From Bordetella sp. FB-8 (GTDB taxonomy: Bacteria; Pseudomonadota; Gammaproteobacteria; Burkholderiales; Burkholderiaceae_B): a stretch of 64,000 nt of DNA. Positions 19,424 to 28,737 of the stretch are shown piece by piece. The DNA lies in NCBI RefSeq assembly GCF_000382185.1, contig NZ_KB907784.1:3054633-3118632 (forward strand). Reading direction: 5' to 3'. Position numbers and translations under genes: made by a program. Position 1 is the stretch's first letter. Every line of letters begins with the position of its first letter. Below the pieces are notes generated by a model. That model was not told the origin of the DNA and did no database searches. It saw only the letters and a list, made by a program, of their open reading frames with translations.

Positions 19424-20797
19424 ATGAATACGCCTGCCGATCCCCAGCTTGAATACCTGCGTGTCCCGCCGCATTCCATCGAGGCGGAGCAGTCCGTCCT
19501 GGGCGGTCTGCTGCTGGACAACGCGGCCTGGGAACGCGTCAGCGATACGCTGCGCGAAGAGGACTTCTATCGCCACGATCATCGGCTGATCTGGCACCAC
19601 ATCGCCCGCCTCATCGAGCTGTCCCGACCGGCCGACGTCATCACGGTGCATGAGTCGCTGGCCAGCGCGGGCAAGTCCGAAGAGGTCGGCGGCCTGGCCT
19701 ACATCAATGCCTTGGCGCACAACACGCCGTCGGCAGCCAATATCCGCCGCTACGCCGAGATTGTCAGCGAGCGGGCCACGCTGCGCCGCCTGATATCGAT
19801 TGCCGACGAGATCTCGGCCAATGCGCTCAATCCGCAGGGCAGGGAAGCCAAGCAGTTGCTTGACGAGGCCGAGGCCAAGGTGCTGCAGATATCCCAGGAG
19901 GGGCAGCGCGGCCTTGCGGGCTTCCAGCAGATCCAGCCTCTTTTGTCGCAAGTGGTCGAGCGCATCGACGAGCTCTACCATCGCGAGGGCGATTCCGACG
20001 TCACTGGCGTGCCTACGGGCTTTTCCGACCTGGACAAGATGACGTCAGGGCTGCAGCCGGGCGACCTGGTCATCGTGGCGGGCCGTCCCTCCATGGGCAA
20101 GACCTCGTTTTCGATGAATATCGGCGAGCATGTGGCGATCGAGCAAGGGTTACCGGTAGCGGTGTTCTCCATGGAAATGGGCGCCGTGCAACTGGCCATG
20201 CGCATGCTCGGTTCGGTGGGCATGCTGGACCAGCACCGCATGCGCACAGGCAAGCTTACCAACGAAGACTGGCCGCGCGTGACACATGCGGTGTCCAAGA
20301 TGCAGGACGCTCTGGTCTTCATCGACGAGACGCCGGCGCTCACCGCCATGGACGTGCGCAGCCGTGCGCGTCGGCTGCATCGCGAGTGCGGGCAGCTGGG
20401 TCTGATCATCATCGACTATATCCAGCTCATGTCGGGCAGTAGCGGCAGCAGTGAGAACCGCGCGACCGAGATCTCGGAGATCAGCCGTTCGCTCAAGGGT
20501 TTGGCCAAGGAGCTGAACTGTCCTTTGATCGCGCTGTCGCAGCTCAACCGCAGTCTGGAGCAGCGGCCCAACAAGCGGCCGGTAATGAGCGACCTGCGCG
20601 AATCGGGCGCCATCGAACAGGACGCGGATGTGATCCTGTTCATCTACCGCGACGAAGTCTACAACCCGGATTCGCCGGACAAGGGTTCGGCCGAGATCAT
20701 CATCGGCAAGCAGCGTAACGGCCCCATCGGCACCGTGCGCCTGACTTTCCAGGGCTCCAGTACTCGTTTCCTGAATTTCTCGGCGGCGGGCTACTAG
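19424..20797 (+). CDS. dnaB: Replicative DNA helicase
   Basis: The 457-residue DnaB has the N-terminal hairpin domain (VPPHSIEAEQSVLGGLLLDN) and the RecA-like motor with Walker A GRPSMGKTSF near residue 220. Further motifs are the Walker B region LIIIDYIQLMSG and the arginine-finger region NKRPVMSDLRESGAIEQDAD. It unwinds duplex DNA as a hexamer at the replication fork. The ATG at 19424 is the first that fits the family; upstream frame lies inside the terminator. Position after rplI is the common one in proteobacteria. Confidence 0.97.
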   Translation: MNTPADPQLEYLRVPPHSIEAEQSVLGGLLLDNAAWERVSDTLREEDFYRHDHRLIWHHIARLIELSRPADVITVHESLASAGKSEEVGGLAYINALAHNTPSAANIRRYAEIVSERATLRRLISIADEISANALNPQGREAKQLLDEAEAKVLQISQEGQRGLAGFQQIQPLLSQVVERIDELYHREGDSDVTGVPTGFSDLDKMTSGLQPGDLVIVAGRPSMGKTSFSMNIGEHVAIEQGLPVAVFSMEMGAVQLAMRMLGSVGMLDQHRMRTGKLTNEDWPRVTHAVSKMQDALVFIDETPALTAMDVRSRARRLHRECGQLGLIIIDYIQLMSGSSGSSENRATEISEISRSLKGLAKELNCPLIALSQLNRSLEQRPNKRPVMSDLRESGAIEQDADVILFIYRDEVYNPDSPDKGSAEIIIGKQRNGPIGTVRLTFQGSSTRFLNFSAAGY

Positions 20798-20838
20798 AGA
20801 TTCCCGCGCTGCGTCTTGCGAATTTTCTGTGCGGCCAG

Positions 20839-20862
20839 CGTAATATACGCCTGTTTATAACG
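20839..20862. promoter_or_regulatory. ModE-like operator upstream of the molybdate/tungstate transporter
   Basis: Two 9-base half-sites, CGTAATATA and TTTATAACG, form an imperfect inverted repeat (7 of 9 pairs) with a 6-base spacer, ending 17 bases before the ATG at 20880. ModE boxes in E. coli have CG-N-TATATA half-sites with a 6-7 base spacer, so both sequence and geometry fit. This suggests molybdate-dependent repression. No modE gene is in the window. Confidence 0.6.
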
Positions 20863-20879
20863 AAACAAAGACACATCCC

Positions 20880-21761
20880 ATGACTTGCAAATTGCTGCTT
20901 AGCGTTGGATTCACCCTGGGCATGGTTGCCAGCGCGCCGGTTTTTGCCGCTGGTAACGGCACCGTGAGCGTCTTATATGCCGGTTCGCTCGTCAATCTGA
21001 TGGAGCATAGCGTCGGTCCCGCGTTCAAGAAGGCCACCGGCCTGGACTTCCAGGGCTACGCCGCGGGGTCGAACAAGATCGCCAACGAGATCAAGGGCAA
21101 GCTGCGCCGCGGCGACGTGTTCATCAGTGCGAGTCCCAAGGTCAATGACGCGCTGATGGGCGATGCAAATGGCAGCCACGTAACCTGGTATGTGCGCTTC
21201 GCCAAGTCGCCGCTGCTGATCGGCTACAACCCGCGCAGCAAGTTCGCCAAGGATTTCAAGACCAAGCGCTGGGATAAGGTGCTGCAGGAGCCGGGCATAC
21301 GCATCGGACGCACCGACCCCAAGCTCGATCCCAAGGGGGCGTTCACCGTGCAGATGGTGACCAGGGCCGCCGAGCTTTACCATGAACCCGACCTGGTGCA
21401 AAAAATCCTGGGCGCGCCCGAGAATCCCGCGCAGGTGCTGCCTGAGGAAACGCTCGTCGGCCGGCTGCAGTCCGGCCAGCTCGACGCGGGCTTTTTCTAC
21501 TCGACCGAAACGTCGGAACTGAAGATTCCCGCAGTGGCGCCCGAGGCCGCGTTGCATGCCCAGGCGGACTACACCCTGACCATTCTTGCCGATGCGCCCA
21601 ATGCCGACGGCGCGGCCAGGTTCGTCGACTTTCTCCTGAGCAGGCAAGGCGCGGCGCTGCTCAAGGCGCATGGCGTGGACGGCGTCAAGCCCGTTGTGGC
21701 CGGTAATCTGCTGACGATGCCGATTTCGGTGCGGGCGGTGGTGCAGGCGCCTGCCCAATGA
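20880..21761 (+). CDS. Molybdate/tungstate ABC transporter, substrate-binding protein (WtpA/ModA-like)
   Basis: A 293-residue periplasmic binding protein with a signal peptide (LLLSVGFTLGMVASAPVFAA). The mature part starts VSVLYAGSLVNLMEHSVGPAFKKATG. The YAGSL...P.F form and the later YAAGSNKIANEIKG are typical of the WtpA branch of molybdate/tungstate binders. It should capture oxyanions and deliver them to the fused permease-ATPase encoded next, whose start overlaps its stop by four bases. A ModE-like palindrome precedes it. Sequence cannot decide between molybdate and tungstate; sulfate is unlikely. Confidence 0.88.
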   Translation: MTCKLLLSVGFTLGMVASAPVFAAGNGTVSVLYAGSLVNLMEHSVGPAFKKATGLDFQGYAAGSNKIANEIKGKLRRGDVFISASPKVNDALMGDANGSHVTWYVRFAKSPLLIGYNPRSKFAKDFKTKRWDKVLQEPGIRIGRTDPKLDPKGAFTVQMVTRAAELYHEPDLVQKILGAPENPAQVLPEETLVGRLQSGQLDAGFFYSTETSELKIPAVAPEAALHAQADYTLTILADAPNADGAARFVDFLLSRQGAALLKAHGVDGVKPVVAGNLLTMPISVRAVVQAPAQ

Positions 21762-23608
21762 GGTCGCCGGCGGCCCGGCCTAGCGCGGCCCGGCCGCTCG
21801 CGTGGCTGGCTGCGCTGCTCGCGCTCTATCTGTGCGCGCCGTTCCTTGCAAGCATTCCCCAGATCGGCCAGGCCGATTGGGCGAACGTCGACTGGCGTCA
21901 GACCTGGTCCGCGGTCGGCGTGTCGGCGGCCAGCGCGAGCGTGTCAACCCTGCTCGTGCTCCTGGGTGGCGTCCCGTTGGGTTATTTCCTGGCCCGTTCG
22001 AACTCGCGCCGCATGGCGGTCCTGGGTTTTGTCGTGCAATTGCCGCTTGCGCTGCCGCCGCTCACCAGTGGTGTGCTGCTGCTGTTCCTGATTGGCCCGT
22101 ACAGCGCTATAGGTAGTTTGTTCGGCGGCACACTGACCGATTCGTTCGCCGGTATCGTGCTGGCCGAAAGCTTTGTCTCCGCGCCGTTCCTGATCGTCGC
22201 CGCACGTTCGGCCTTCGCGGCCGTCGATCGCGTCTATGAAGATGTCGCGGCCACGCTCGGCCATCGTGGCGGCAGCCGCTTCTTGCGGGTCATGCTGCCG
22301 ATCGCTTGGCCGGCCATACGCGCTGGGCTTGCGCTCGCGTGGCTGCGCGCGTTCGGCGAGTTCGGCGCGACGGTAATGGTCGCCTATCACCCCTACTCGC
22401 TGCCCGTCTATACCTATGTGATGTTCGGCAGCCAGGGTCTGCCTGCGATGATGCCGCTGCTGCTGCCCACGCTTGCGATCGCGATCCTGTGCGCGGCCCT
22501 GTCGATCTACCGTCGCCGGGGCCGGGCCGAGTCCCCTGCAAGAGACGAGGACGCCGGCGCACAGACAGATAGCGCGCCGGCTATTCAGACCCATGGCCAG
22601 GAGCGCGTGCGCCTGGCCTTTGATCTGGAGCACAGCATCGGGGCCTTTCAGCTCGCCGTGCGCTGGGCACCGCACGCCCGGCGTCTGGCGATTGTCGGTC
22701 CTTCTGGGTCCGGAAAATCGATGACGCTGCGGCTGATCGCGGGCCTGGAGGCGGGCGGCCGAGAGAGTTCGCGCAGCCACGTGATGCTGGGCGATGTCGA
22801 TCTGGGCGCGCTGGCGCCGGAGGGCCGGCGTATCGGCTACATGCCGCAGGACTATGGTCTATTCCCACATATGACGGTCGCGCAGCAGTTGGCTTTCCCG
22901 GTTGCGGCCGACGCGGCCGGGGCGCGCTATTGGCTCGATCACCTCGGCCTGGCCGGGCTGACTCGCTATCTGCCGGCGCAACTGTCGTTCGGTCAGCGCC
23001 AGCGCGTCGCGCTGGCGCGCGCGTTGACGCAGAGAAGCCGGCTGCTGCTGTTTGACGAACCATTCTGCGCGCTCGATACGCCGCGTCGCCGCCTGCTGCA
23101 GTCATCGCTGCGCTCGTTGCAGCGGGACATTGACGTGGTCACGATCGTCGTCACGCACGATCCCGATGAAGCAGCGCTGCTTGCCGACGAGATTCTCGTG
23201 CTGGAGCACGGCCGCGTGTTGCAGGCCGGCCCGGTGCACGAGTTGTTCAGGCACCCGGCAAGCGTGCGTGTCGCGGAACTCCTGGGGCTACCGAACATCG
23301 GGGAGGGCGTGGTGCTCGGGAACGGTGGCATCGATACCGGGGCTGGTCTGGTCTTGCGTCCTGATCCGTGCGGCTTCGCGGCGGGCTCGCGTGTGATGTG
23401 GCGCGTGGCGCCTGACGGTGTGCGGGCGGCCGGGCAGGGCGCCTATGCCGGTCGTATCGAGAGTCTGCAATTGCGGCGCGGCGAGCGCCGCATGCAGATA
23501 CGGATCGGCGGCATCGTGCTCGATACGCGAGCGGACGAATCCGCGTCCGACGGCGTCGCCGTAAGCCTGGACATCGATCCGGTATCGATCTCGGTCTGGT
23601 CGCCTTAG
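21758..23608 (+). CDS. Molybdate/tungstate ABC transporter, permease-ATPase fusion
   Basis: This 616-residue protein joins two subunits that are usually separate. Residues about 1-255 form a ModB/WtpB-like permease with five to six membrane segments and an EAA-type loop (EDVAATLGHRGGSRFLRVMLPIAWP in part). Residues about 280-616 form an ABC ATPase: Walker A GPSGSGKS near 314, Q-loop region YMPQDYGLFPH, and Walker B LLLFDEP followed by THDPDEA. A C-terminal regulatory segment resembling a MOP/TOBE domain follows. The signature is LSFGQ (residues 409-413) in place of LSGGQ. Overlap with the binding-protein gene implies translational coupling. Confidence 0.88.
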   Translation: MRSPAARPSAARPLAWLAALLALYLCAPFLASIPQIGQADWANVDWRQTWSAVGVSAASASVSTLLVLLGGVPLGYFLARSNSRRMAVLGFVVQLPLALPPLTSGVLLLFLIGPYSAIGSLFGGTLTDSFAGIVLAESFVSAPFLIVAARSAFAAVDRVYEDVAATLGHRGGSRFLRVMLPIAWPAIRAGLALAWLRAFGEFGATVMVAYHPYSLPVYTYVMFGSQGLPAMMPLLLPTLAIAILCAALSIYRRRGRAESPARDEDAGAQTDSAPAIQTHGQERVRLAFDLEHSIGAFQLAVRWAPHARRLAIVGPSGSGKSMTLRLIAGLEAGGRESSRSHVMLGDVDLGALAPEGRRIGYMPQDYGLFPHMTVAQQLAFPVAADAAGARYWLDHLGLAGLTRYLPAQLSFGQRQRVALARALTQRSRLLLFDEPFCALDTPRRRLLQSSLRSLQRDIDVVTIVVTHDPDEAALLADEILVLEHGRVLQAGPVHELFRHPASVRVAELLGLPNIGEGVVLGNGGIDTGAGLVLRPDPCGFAAGSRVMWRVAPDGVRAAGQGAYAGRIESLQLRRGERRMQIRIGGIVLDTRADESASDGVAVSLDIDPVSISVWSP

Positions 23609-23693
23609 GGCCGGCTTGCCGTGGCCGCCGGGCATCAGTCCGGCAATGCAATAATGTTGGGCTTTCCCGCCAGGCTTGGAGCCGGAGAATACC

Positions 23694-24818
23694 TTGAACC
23701 GCATCGACTATCCCGCCCGCGACCAGGAGGTCGGCGCCGCCGACTCCACGCAGGACACCACCCGCATCGACGATACGCGCATAGGCGCGGTGCGCCCGTT
23801 GATTTCCCCTGCGCTGCTGCTGGACGAGCTGCCGGTCACGCCAGGCATCCAGTCACTGGTCGAGACCAGCCGCACGGCTATTGCCCAGGTGCTGCGCGGG
23901 CAGGACGACCGGCTCGTCGTGGTCGTCGGACCGTGCTCGATCCACGATCACGACCAGGCTATGGAGTACGCCAAACGCCTTAAAACGGCGACCGACACAC
24001 TCTCCCAAGACCTGCTGATCGTGATGCGCGTGTATTTTGAAAAACCGCGTACCACGGTGGGCTGGAAGGGCTATATCAATGACCCCAGGCTGGATGGCAG
24101 TTTTCGCATCAACGAAGGCTTACGCCGTGCACGCACGCTGCTGCTGGAAATCGGCGAGCTCGGCCTGCCCGTCGGCACCGAATTTCTCGATCTGTTGAGC
24201 CCGCAGTTCATCGCGGACCTGATCTCCTGGGGAGCAATTGGCGCGCGCACCACCGAGAGCCAGAGCCATCGCCAGCTTGCTTCAGGCCTGTCGTGCCCGA
24301 TCGGCTTCAAGAATGGGACTGACGGCGGCGTGCAGGTGGCGGCGGACGCGATCGTCGCCGCGCGCGCGAGCCACGCTTTCATGGGTATGACCAAGATGGG
24401 CATGGCCGCGATCTTCGAGACGCGCGGCAACGAGGCCGCGCACGTGATCCTGCGCGGGGGGAAAAATGGGCCAAACTACGATGCGGCTTCGATCGAATCG
24501 ACGTGCGAGGTACTGCGCAAGCTCGGGCTCCCCGAGCAGGTGATGGTCGATTGCTCGCACGCCAACTCGAACAAATCGCATCAACGCCAGGTCGAAGTCG
24601 CGGCCGAACTGGCGCGCCAGATTGCCAGCGGCCAGGAGCGCATCATGGGCGTGATGATCGAGAGCCACCTTGAAGAGGGCCGCCAGGACCAGACGCCCGG
24701 TGTACCGCTCAGGTACGGGGTGTCGATCACCGACGCGTGCCTTGCCTGGGCACAGACCGAACCGGTGCTCGATGCGCTGGCTCATGCTGTACGCGCGCGG
24801 CGCACTTTGGCGCGCTGA
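23694..24818 (+). CDS. aroG: 3-deoxy-7-phosphoheptulonate (DAHP) synthase, AroG type I
   Basis: The 374-residue protein condenses PEP and erythrose 4-phosphate in the first step of the shikimate pathway. Class I motifs include VVVGPCSIHDHDQAMEYAKRL, MRVYFEKPRTTVGWKG, GARTTESQSHRQLASGLSCP, GFKNGTDG, and DCSHANSNKSHQRQ. The metal-site cysteine is in GPCSIHD. The preferred start is a TTG at 23694 with GGAG six bases upstream; another TTG at 23676 would add six residues. Sequence alone does not reveal which aromatic amino acid inhibits it. It converges on the LysR gene. Confidence 0.95.
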   Translation: MNRIDYPARDQEVGAADSTQDTTRIDDTRIGAVRPLISPALLLDELPVTPGIQSLVETSRTAIAQVLRGQDDRLVVVVGPCSIHDHDQAMEYAKRLKTATDTLSQDLLIVMRVYFEKPRTTVGWKGYINDPRLDGSFRINEGLRRARTLLLEIGELGLPVGTEFLDLLSPQFIADLISWGAIGARTTESQSHRQLASGLSCPIGFKNGTDGGVQVAADAIVAARASHAFMGMTKMGMAAIFETRGNEAAHVILRGGKNGPNYDAASIESTCEVLRKLGLPEQVMVDCSHANSNKSHQRQVEVAAELARQIASGQERIMGVMIESHLEEGRQDQTPGVPLRYGVSITDACLAWAQTEPVLDALAHAVRARRTLAR

Positions 24819-24842
24819 GGCGGGACAGGTGTCTGTCCGGCC

Positions 24843-25829
24843 TCAGGCAATGTCCGGCAGATTCACAATCCGGTTGTGCTGTTCCTCGCGGGTATCGTCG
24901 AATGCCTCGATAAACTCGTTCATGAACGATCGGCAATAGACGGAGCAGACGACGCGCGCGGCATTGGCCGCTTCGTCGATCATCGGAGTCGTATGCACCG
25001 GCTTGCAGACAGACACGATGATGGGAGGAGGAAACGGCTTGAGCGGCAGCTCGATCAGGCTGCCGTCGCGTAGCGCATCCGCGACAAACAGGCTGGGGAT
25101 GGCTGCGACGCCGTAGCCATTGCGTGCCAACTGCATGATCAAGGTCACCGACGGCAAGCAGGTGACATTGATCTGCTCGGCCGACATCGCGCATTCTTTC
25201 GCGAGCGATCCGACGATACTCTCGAGCGCCACCTGGGGCGCGGTGCTTCGTGCGAAGGTGAGGATCGGGTATTGCAGGACACGCTGCGCGAGTCCCGGTC
25301 CGCGCCGCGATATCAAGCCGCGCTTGGCAATCCAGCGGACCGGATAGCTGGCGATCGCATTCGATACGATCCGGGGGCTGTCCGTGCCTTCCGCGCGAAT
25401 TGCAATATCGAGTTCGCTGTTGAGTAGCCGCTTTTGCAGCATGGCGCTGGATTCGACCGTCATGTCGATTTCGAGCTTGGGATAGTTTTCGTTCAAATAT
25501 GCGACGTATTGGGCGAGCCAGCTGTGCACGACGGTCTCGATCACGCCCAGCCGCAGTTTTCCGCCGATTGCCACGCCCTGGCCTGCTGCTTCACGTAAGG
25601 CGCGCGCTGTATCGACCACGCGCTTGGCCAGCCCCAGTAAGGCGCTTCCCGATTGGGTCAGCCGGAACTGCGATGCGGAACGGTCAATCAGCGTGCACTT
25701 GAGTTCGTCCTCGAGTGAGCGGATTCTCAACGAGATAGTGGCCGGAGTCGCATGCAGAAGTTGGGCTGTTGCTCGAAAGCTCTCGAGTCGAGCCAGCGTG
25801 ACGAAGGTTTCGAGAAAGCGAGTGTTCAT
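24843..25829 (-). CDS. LysR-family transcriptional regulator
   Basis: The 328-residue protein has an N-terminal winged helix (MNTRFLETFVTLARLESFRATAQLL, then ATISLRIRSLEDEL) and a C-terminal periplasmic-binding-like effector domain (about 90-300: KLRLGVIETVVHSWLAQYV, SELDIAIRAEG). No neighbouring divergent gene is obviously its target: 446 bases upstream lies the GGDEF-EAL gene and downstream is aroG in convergent orientation. The target and inducer are unknown. An in-frame extension upstream of 25829 has no family similarity. Confidence 0.92.
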   Translation of the reverse strand: MNTRFLETFVTLARLESFRATAQLLHATPATISLRIRSLEDELKCTLIDRSASQFRLTQSGSALLGLAKRVVDTARALREAAGQGVAIGGKLRLGVIETVVHSWLAQYVAYLNENYPKLEIDMTVESSAMLQKRLLNSELDIAIRAEGTDSPRIVSNAIASYPVRWIAKRGLISRRGPGLAQRVLQYPILTFARSTAPQVALESIVGSLAKECAMSAEQINVTCLPSVTLIMQLARNGYGVAAIPSLFVADALRDGSLIELPLKPFPPPIIVSVCKPVHTTPMIDEAANAARVVCSVYCRSFMNEFIEAFDDTREEQHNRIVNLPDIA

Positions 25830-26275
25830 GCGGTGGCGGTGAAGGCAGAGTTTTTTCCACGAGCGCCGCGTTTTGTTGCGTGGATCTGTCCATTTGAGCA
25901 ATCGGCAGGGATTGCGACGCCTTGCGCAGACTCTCTTCTTTGCCACGTACAAGACAATGCGCCTGGGTCGCATCGTTCACATGATCTGGCGTCTTCGCCA
26001 TCGAATGCCCCAACCTCGAGTACAGGTCCGCTCCAATGCGCGCTTCTGTGCCAAAAAGCAGGTAAACCCCTGTGTTCGAGATATTTTCTGGTTTTTGGCA
26101 ACCGCCAAGTATTGCAGTTGTCGGGATTGGAAACCAGTGTGAATTCGTTAAATAAAGCTAAACGATCATGATGAGAATTACTTGATGGCGCGTGGCTTCA
26201 TTAGCCATTAGTCTGCTGCGATCGAGCGCAACACAGACGTGATCGGCAAAGAAGGTGTGCATCCTTCAATTCCCG
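25830..26275. other. Intergenic region between the LysR and GGDEF-EAL genes
   Basis: These 446 bases separate two divergent genes and are clearly more AT-rich toward 26080-26170 than the flanking genes. No reading frame here shows recognisable protein similarity, and no clear terminator, repeat or RNA gene was seen. Promoters for both genes must lie here. A GTG at 26255 could extend the GGDEF-EAL protein by seven residues. Confidence 0.5.
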
Positions 26276-28030
26276 ATGACAGCGGCAATGAGGCAGGCTA
26301 TGTGCATCTCTTTCCTGGATAACGATGATCTGATGAACTGGAAAGCGGAGCATGGCAGTTCGGCGCTGATCAATGCCATCGTGAACGCCATGCCGATGGG
26401 GTTTTCGGTCCAGGACGCGCAGGGCCGCCTGCTCGTGCTCAATGAACAGGCGGCTCTTGCCATTGGCGAAGACATCGCGCGCCTGCGCGGCAACATGCCG
26501 TTTGGCGTGCGTCAGGCCGGCCCCGAGCGGATTGCGCGGCGGCGCGAGCGCTTTCTGCGGCGACTGGCCGGCCACCCGGAGCGCCTGCATGAGCGTGCCG
26601 TCATCATCGACGGAAAGCCGCGCACTCTGCTCGTGACCGACTGGCCTGTCCAGGTGGGTGGACAAAAACTTCTGGTCTGCACGAGCATCGACATCACCGA
26701 GCGCAAGCGCTTCGAACAGGAACTCGAGCTCCTGGCTTTTTACGACCAGCTTACCGGGCTGCCGAACCGCACCTTGATCCAGAAGCGTGTCGATGCCGCG
26801 TTGATTGAGCGCGCCGGCGAGGGCATGTTCGCGCTGGCGTTCATCGATCTGGACAACTTCAAGAACATCAACGACTACTACGGTCATGCCATCGGCGACG
26901 AGTTGTTGTGCGCAGTGGCCGGGCGCATTGCCGGCCAGATGCGTGCCTGCGATACGCTTGCCAGAATCAGCGGCGACGAGTTTCTGCTGCTTATCAATCC
27001 GCTTGAAGATCCGCAATCGCTGCCGCTGCTGATGGATCGCATCGTGGGCGCAATGAAAGAGCCGTTCTTCATCGAAGGTCGCCAGGTTCTGGCTTCGGCG
27101 ACGATCGGCACCAGCATATTCCCCCTGCATGGTCAGTCCTACGACACATTGCAGCGCTGCGCCGACACGGCGATGTACTACGCTAAATCCCATCGCAAAG
27201 GATCGACATGTGGTTTCGATTCCGTAATGAGCGATGCGATCGTGCGCTTGGACATGGAGCAGCGTCTGCGCAACGCGGTCCGCGGCAGGCACTTTCGCAC
27301 CTACCTGCAGCCCAAGGTTGCGATCAGAACGGGAAAAATCGTCGGCTTCGAAGCGCTGGTGCGTTGGATAGAAGCCGACCGGGAGGTGCTGGGGCCAGAT
27401 GATTTCATCGCGCTGGCGACCGAAATCGGGCTCATAGACGCCATTACTCATTTTGTTCTTGAGGACGTTGCGGATTTTCTGCCGCGCCTGCAAAGCCGTT
27501 TCGGTGAAAATATATCGATCAGCATTAATATCGCGGCCCGCCAGGCCAGCGACATACTGTTCATGACCTCGTTGATGGACTATTTGCAAGCCCAGGGTAT
27601 CGCCGCTTCGGTCATTCTGGAACTGACGGAAGACGCGCTTGTCGCGGCCCAGATTTTTCAAAATCGCGTCTTGCCGCATCTGCGCGAGATGGGTGTGCGC
27701 GTATCCATCGACGATTTCGGCACGGGTTTCTCTTCACTGTCGAAACTCGCGGACATCACCGCCGATGAAATCAAGGTCGATCGCACATTCATCTCCTCGA
27801 TCCATGAGCAGCCGCGCAATCAATGCATACTCAAGGCCATTGAGTCGCTGTGCCAGGCGCTCAGGATTGAAGTGGTGGTGGAGGGAGTGGAGACAGCCGA
27901 GGAGTTGGCCTATCTGGAAAGATTCACGTCGATCCAGTTCGTGCAGGGCTACTACTTCGGCAGACCGCAGTCCGTTGAATCGATTTTTGAAGCCGGGCCC
28001 ATCATTACGGGCAATTACAGCTCGGAATAG
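26276..28030 (+). CDS. PAS-GGDEF-EAL cyclic-di-GMP protein
   Basis: The product (584 residues from the ATG at 26276) has an N-terminal PAS-like sensor (about 20-140, NAMPMGFSVQDAQGRLLVLNE). A diguanylate cyclase domain follows (about 150-310), then a phosphodiesterase domain (about 325-575). The GGDEF signature is SGDEF at 232-236. The EAL domain has intact EAL at 359-361, DDFGTG, and VEGVET, so c-di-GMP hydrolysis is likely; cyclase activity is uncertain but SGDEF variants can be active. No membrane segment is evident, so it is probably cytoplasmic. Start choice is uncertain: ATGs at 26288 and 26300 also fit. Confidence 0.9.
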   Translation: MTAAMRQAMCISFLDNDDLMNWKAEHGSSALINAIVNAMPMGFSVQDAQGRLLVLNEQAALAIGEDIARLRGNMPFGVRQAGPERIARRRERFLRRLAGHPERLHERAVIIDGKPRTLLVTDWPVQVGGQKLLVCTSIDITERKRFEQELELLAFYDQLTGLPNRTLIQKRVDAALIERAGEGMFALAFIDLDNFKNINDYYGHAIGDELLCAVAGRIAGQMRACDTLARISGDEFLLLINPLEDPQSLPLLMDRIVGAMKEPFFIEGRQVLASATIGTSIFPLHGQSYDTLQRCADTAMYYAKSHRKGSTCGFDSVMSDAIVRLDMEQRLRNAVRGRHFRTYLQPKVAIRTGKIVGFEALVRWIEADREVLGPDDFIALATEIGLIDAITHFVLEDVADFLPRLQSRFGENISISINIAARQASDILFMTSLMDYLQAQGIAASVILELTEDALVAAQIFQNRVLPHLREMGVRVSIDDFGTGFSSLSKLADITADEIKVDRTFISSIHEQPRNQCILKAIESLCQALRIEVVVEGVETAEELAYLERFTSIQFVQGYYFGRPQSVESIFEAGPIITGNYSSE

Positions 28031-28089
28031 TCCGCGCGCGACGCGTCGCCGGCCTCGGAAGCGGCACACTCGGCTGATCGGACACAAGC

Positions 28090-28589
28090 GTCGGCAGGCT
28101 GAGCCTCAAGCAGTGATCCAATGCATTTCGGTTTTCCGAAGTGCTAGCCTTGAACACACTGAATCGATGTGTGTTCCCGAAGATAGGCAAGTTCCTCCCC
28201 GGTCTCAACGCCTTCCGCTACCACTTCGATCCTGAGCGCCTGACACAGCGGCTCAATGGCCTTGAGAATGCCCTGGCTGCGAGGTCGTTCGTGAATCGAT
28301 GAGATGAATGTGCGATCGACCTTGATTTCGTCGGCCGTGATGTCCGCAAGCGACGACAGCGAGGAAAAGCCCGTCCCGAAATCGTCGATGGACATGCGCA
28401 CACCTGACTCGCGCAGGCGTGGCATATCTTCGCCGATGGCCAGAGGGCCGCCTGTTCATTGAGCCAAAGCAGGCGGCTTTCGCAGTCCTGTACAGAAAGA
28501 CCCACCGGCAGGGCACTGACGCCGGCATCGAGCAGCGCCGAGCTATCATGTTCGGCCTGCGGGCAAGCATGCGTCGGTTTTCTGTCCAT
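28090..28589 (-). pseudogene. Decayed PAS-EAL paralogue, internally deleted and frameshifted
   Basis: On the minus strand, just past the intact GGDEF-EAL gene and inverted relative to it, lies a short relative. From 28589 it reads SSALLDAGVSALPVGLSVQD and WLNEQAAL, close to the PAS segment of the intact protein. Two extra bases then shift the frame, and the sequence jumps into the end of the EAL domain (RESGVRMSIDDFGTGFSS to EHTSIQCVQG). A TAG there replaces a TAC tyrosine codon of the intact copy, yet similarity continues for about 16 codons past it. The GGDEF domain and most of EAL, including the EAL motif, are missing. No function is expected. Confidence 0.85.
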
Positions 28590-28687
28590 TGTTGCGCCGC
28601 GCTTATCCTTGCGAGATCGGTATCGGTCGCGGGCTTTTTTGGGCGTAATTTACGGCGAGGCGGTGCCGTATTCCGACTCGGAATCCT

Positions 28688-28720
28688 CCCAGGGGCCGAG
28701 GAATCGCCCCTGGGGTTTTG
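28688..28720 (+). terminator. Possible terminator hairpin between the EAL pseudogene and livF
   Basis: Nine-base arms CCCAGGGGC and GCCCCTGGG enclose a 9-base loop and are followed by GTTTTG on the plus strand. Read on the minus strand it lies 18 bases past the livF stop but lacks a T-run. A second small palindrome (ATTCCGA-C-TCGGAAT) is at about 28670-28684. Together they probably end or stabilise the liv transcript. Confidence 0.45.
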
Positions 28721-28737
28721 CCCATCGGGCGCCGGGA

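Noticed and set aside
18218..19981. Minus-strand open frame of 587 codons across priB, rpsR, rplI and dnaB
   Set aside because: Covers four well-conserved genes in antisense and has no domain of its own.
26201..27679. Minus-strand open frame of 492 codons opposite the GGDEF-EAL gene
   Set aside because: Shadow of a clearly real gene; composition typical of antisense translation.
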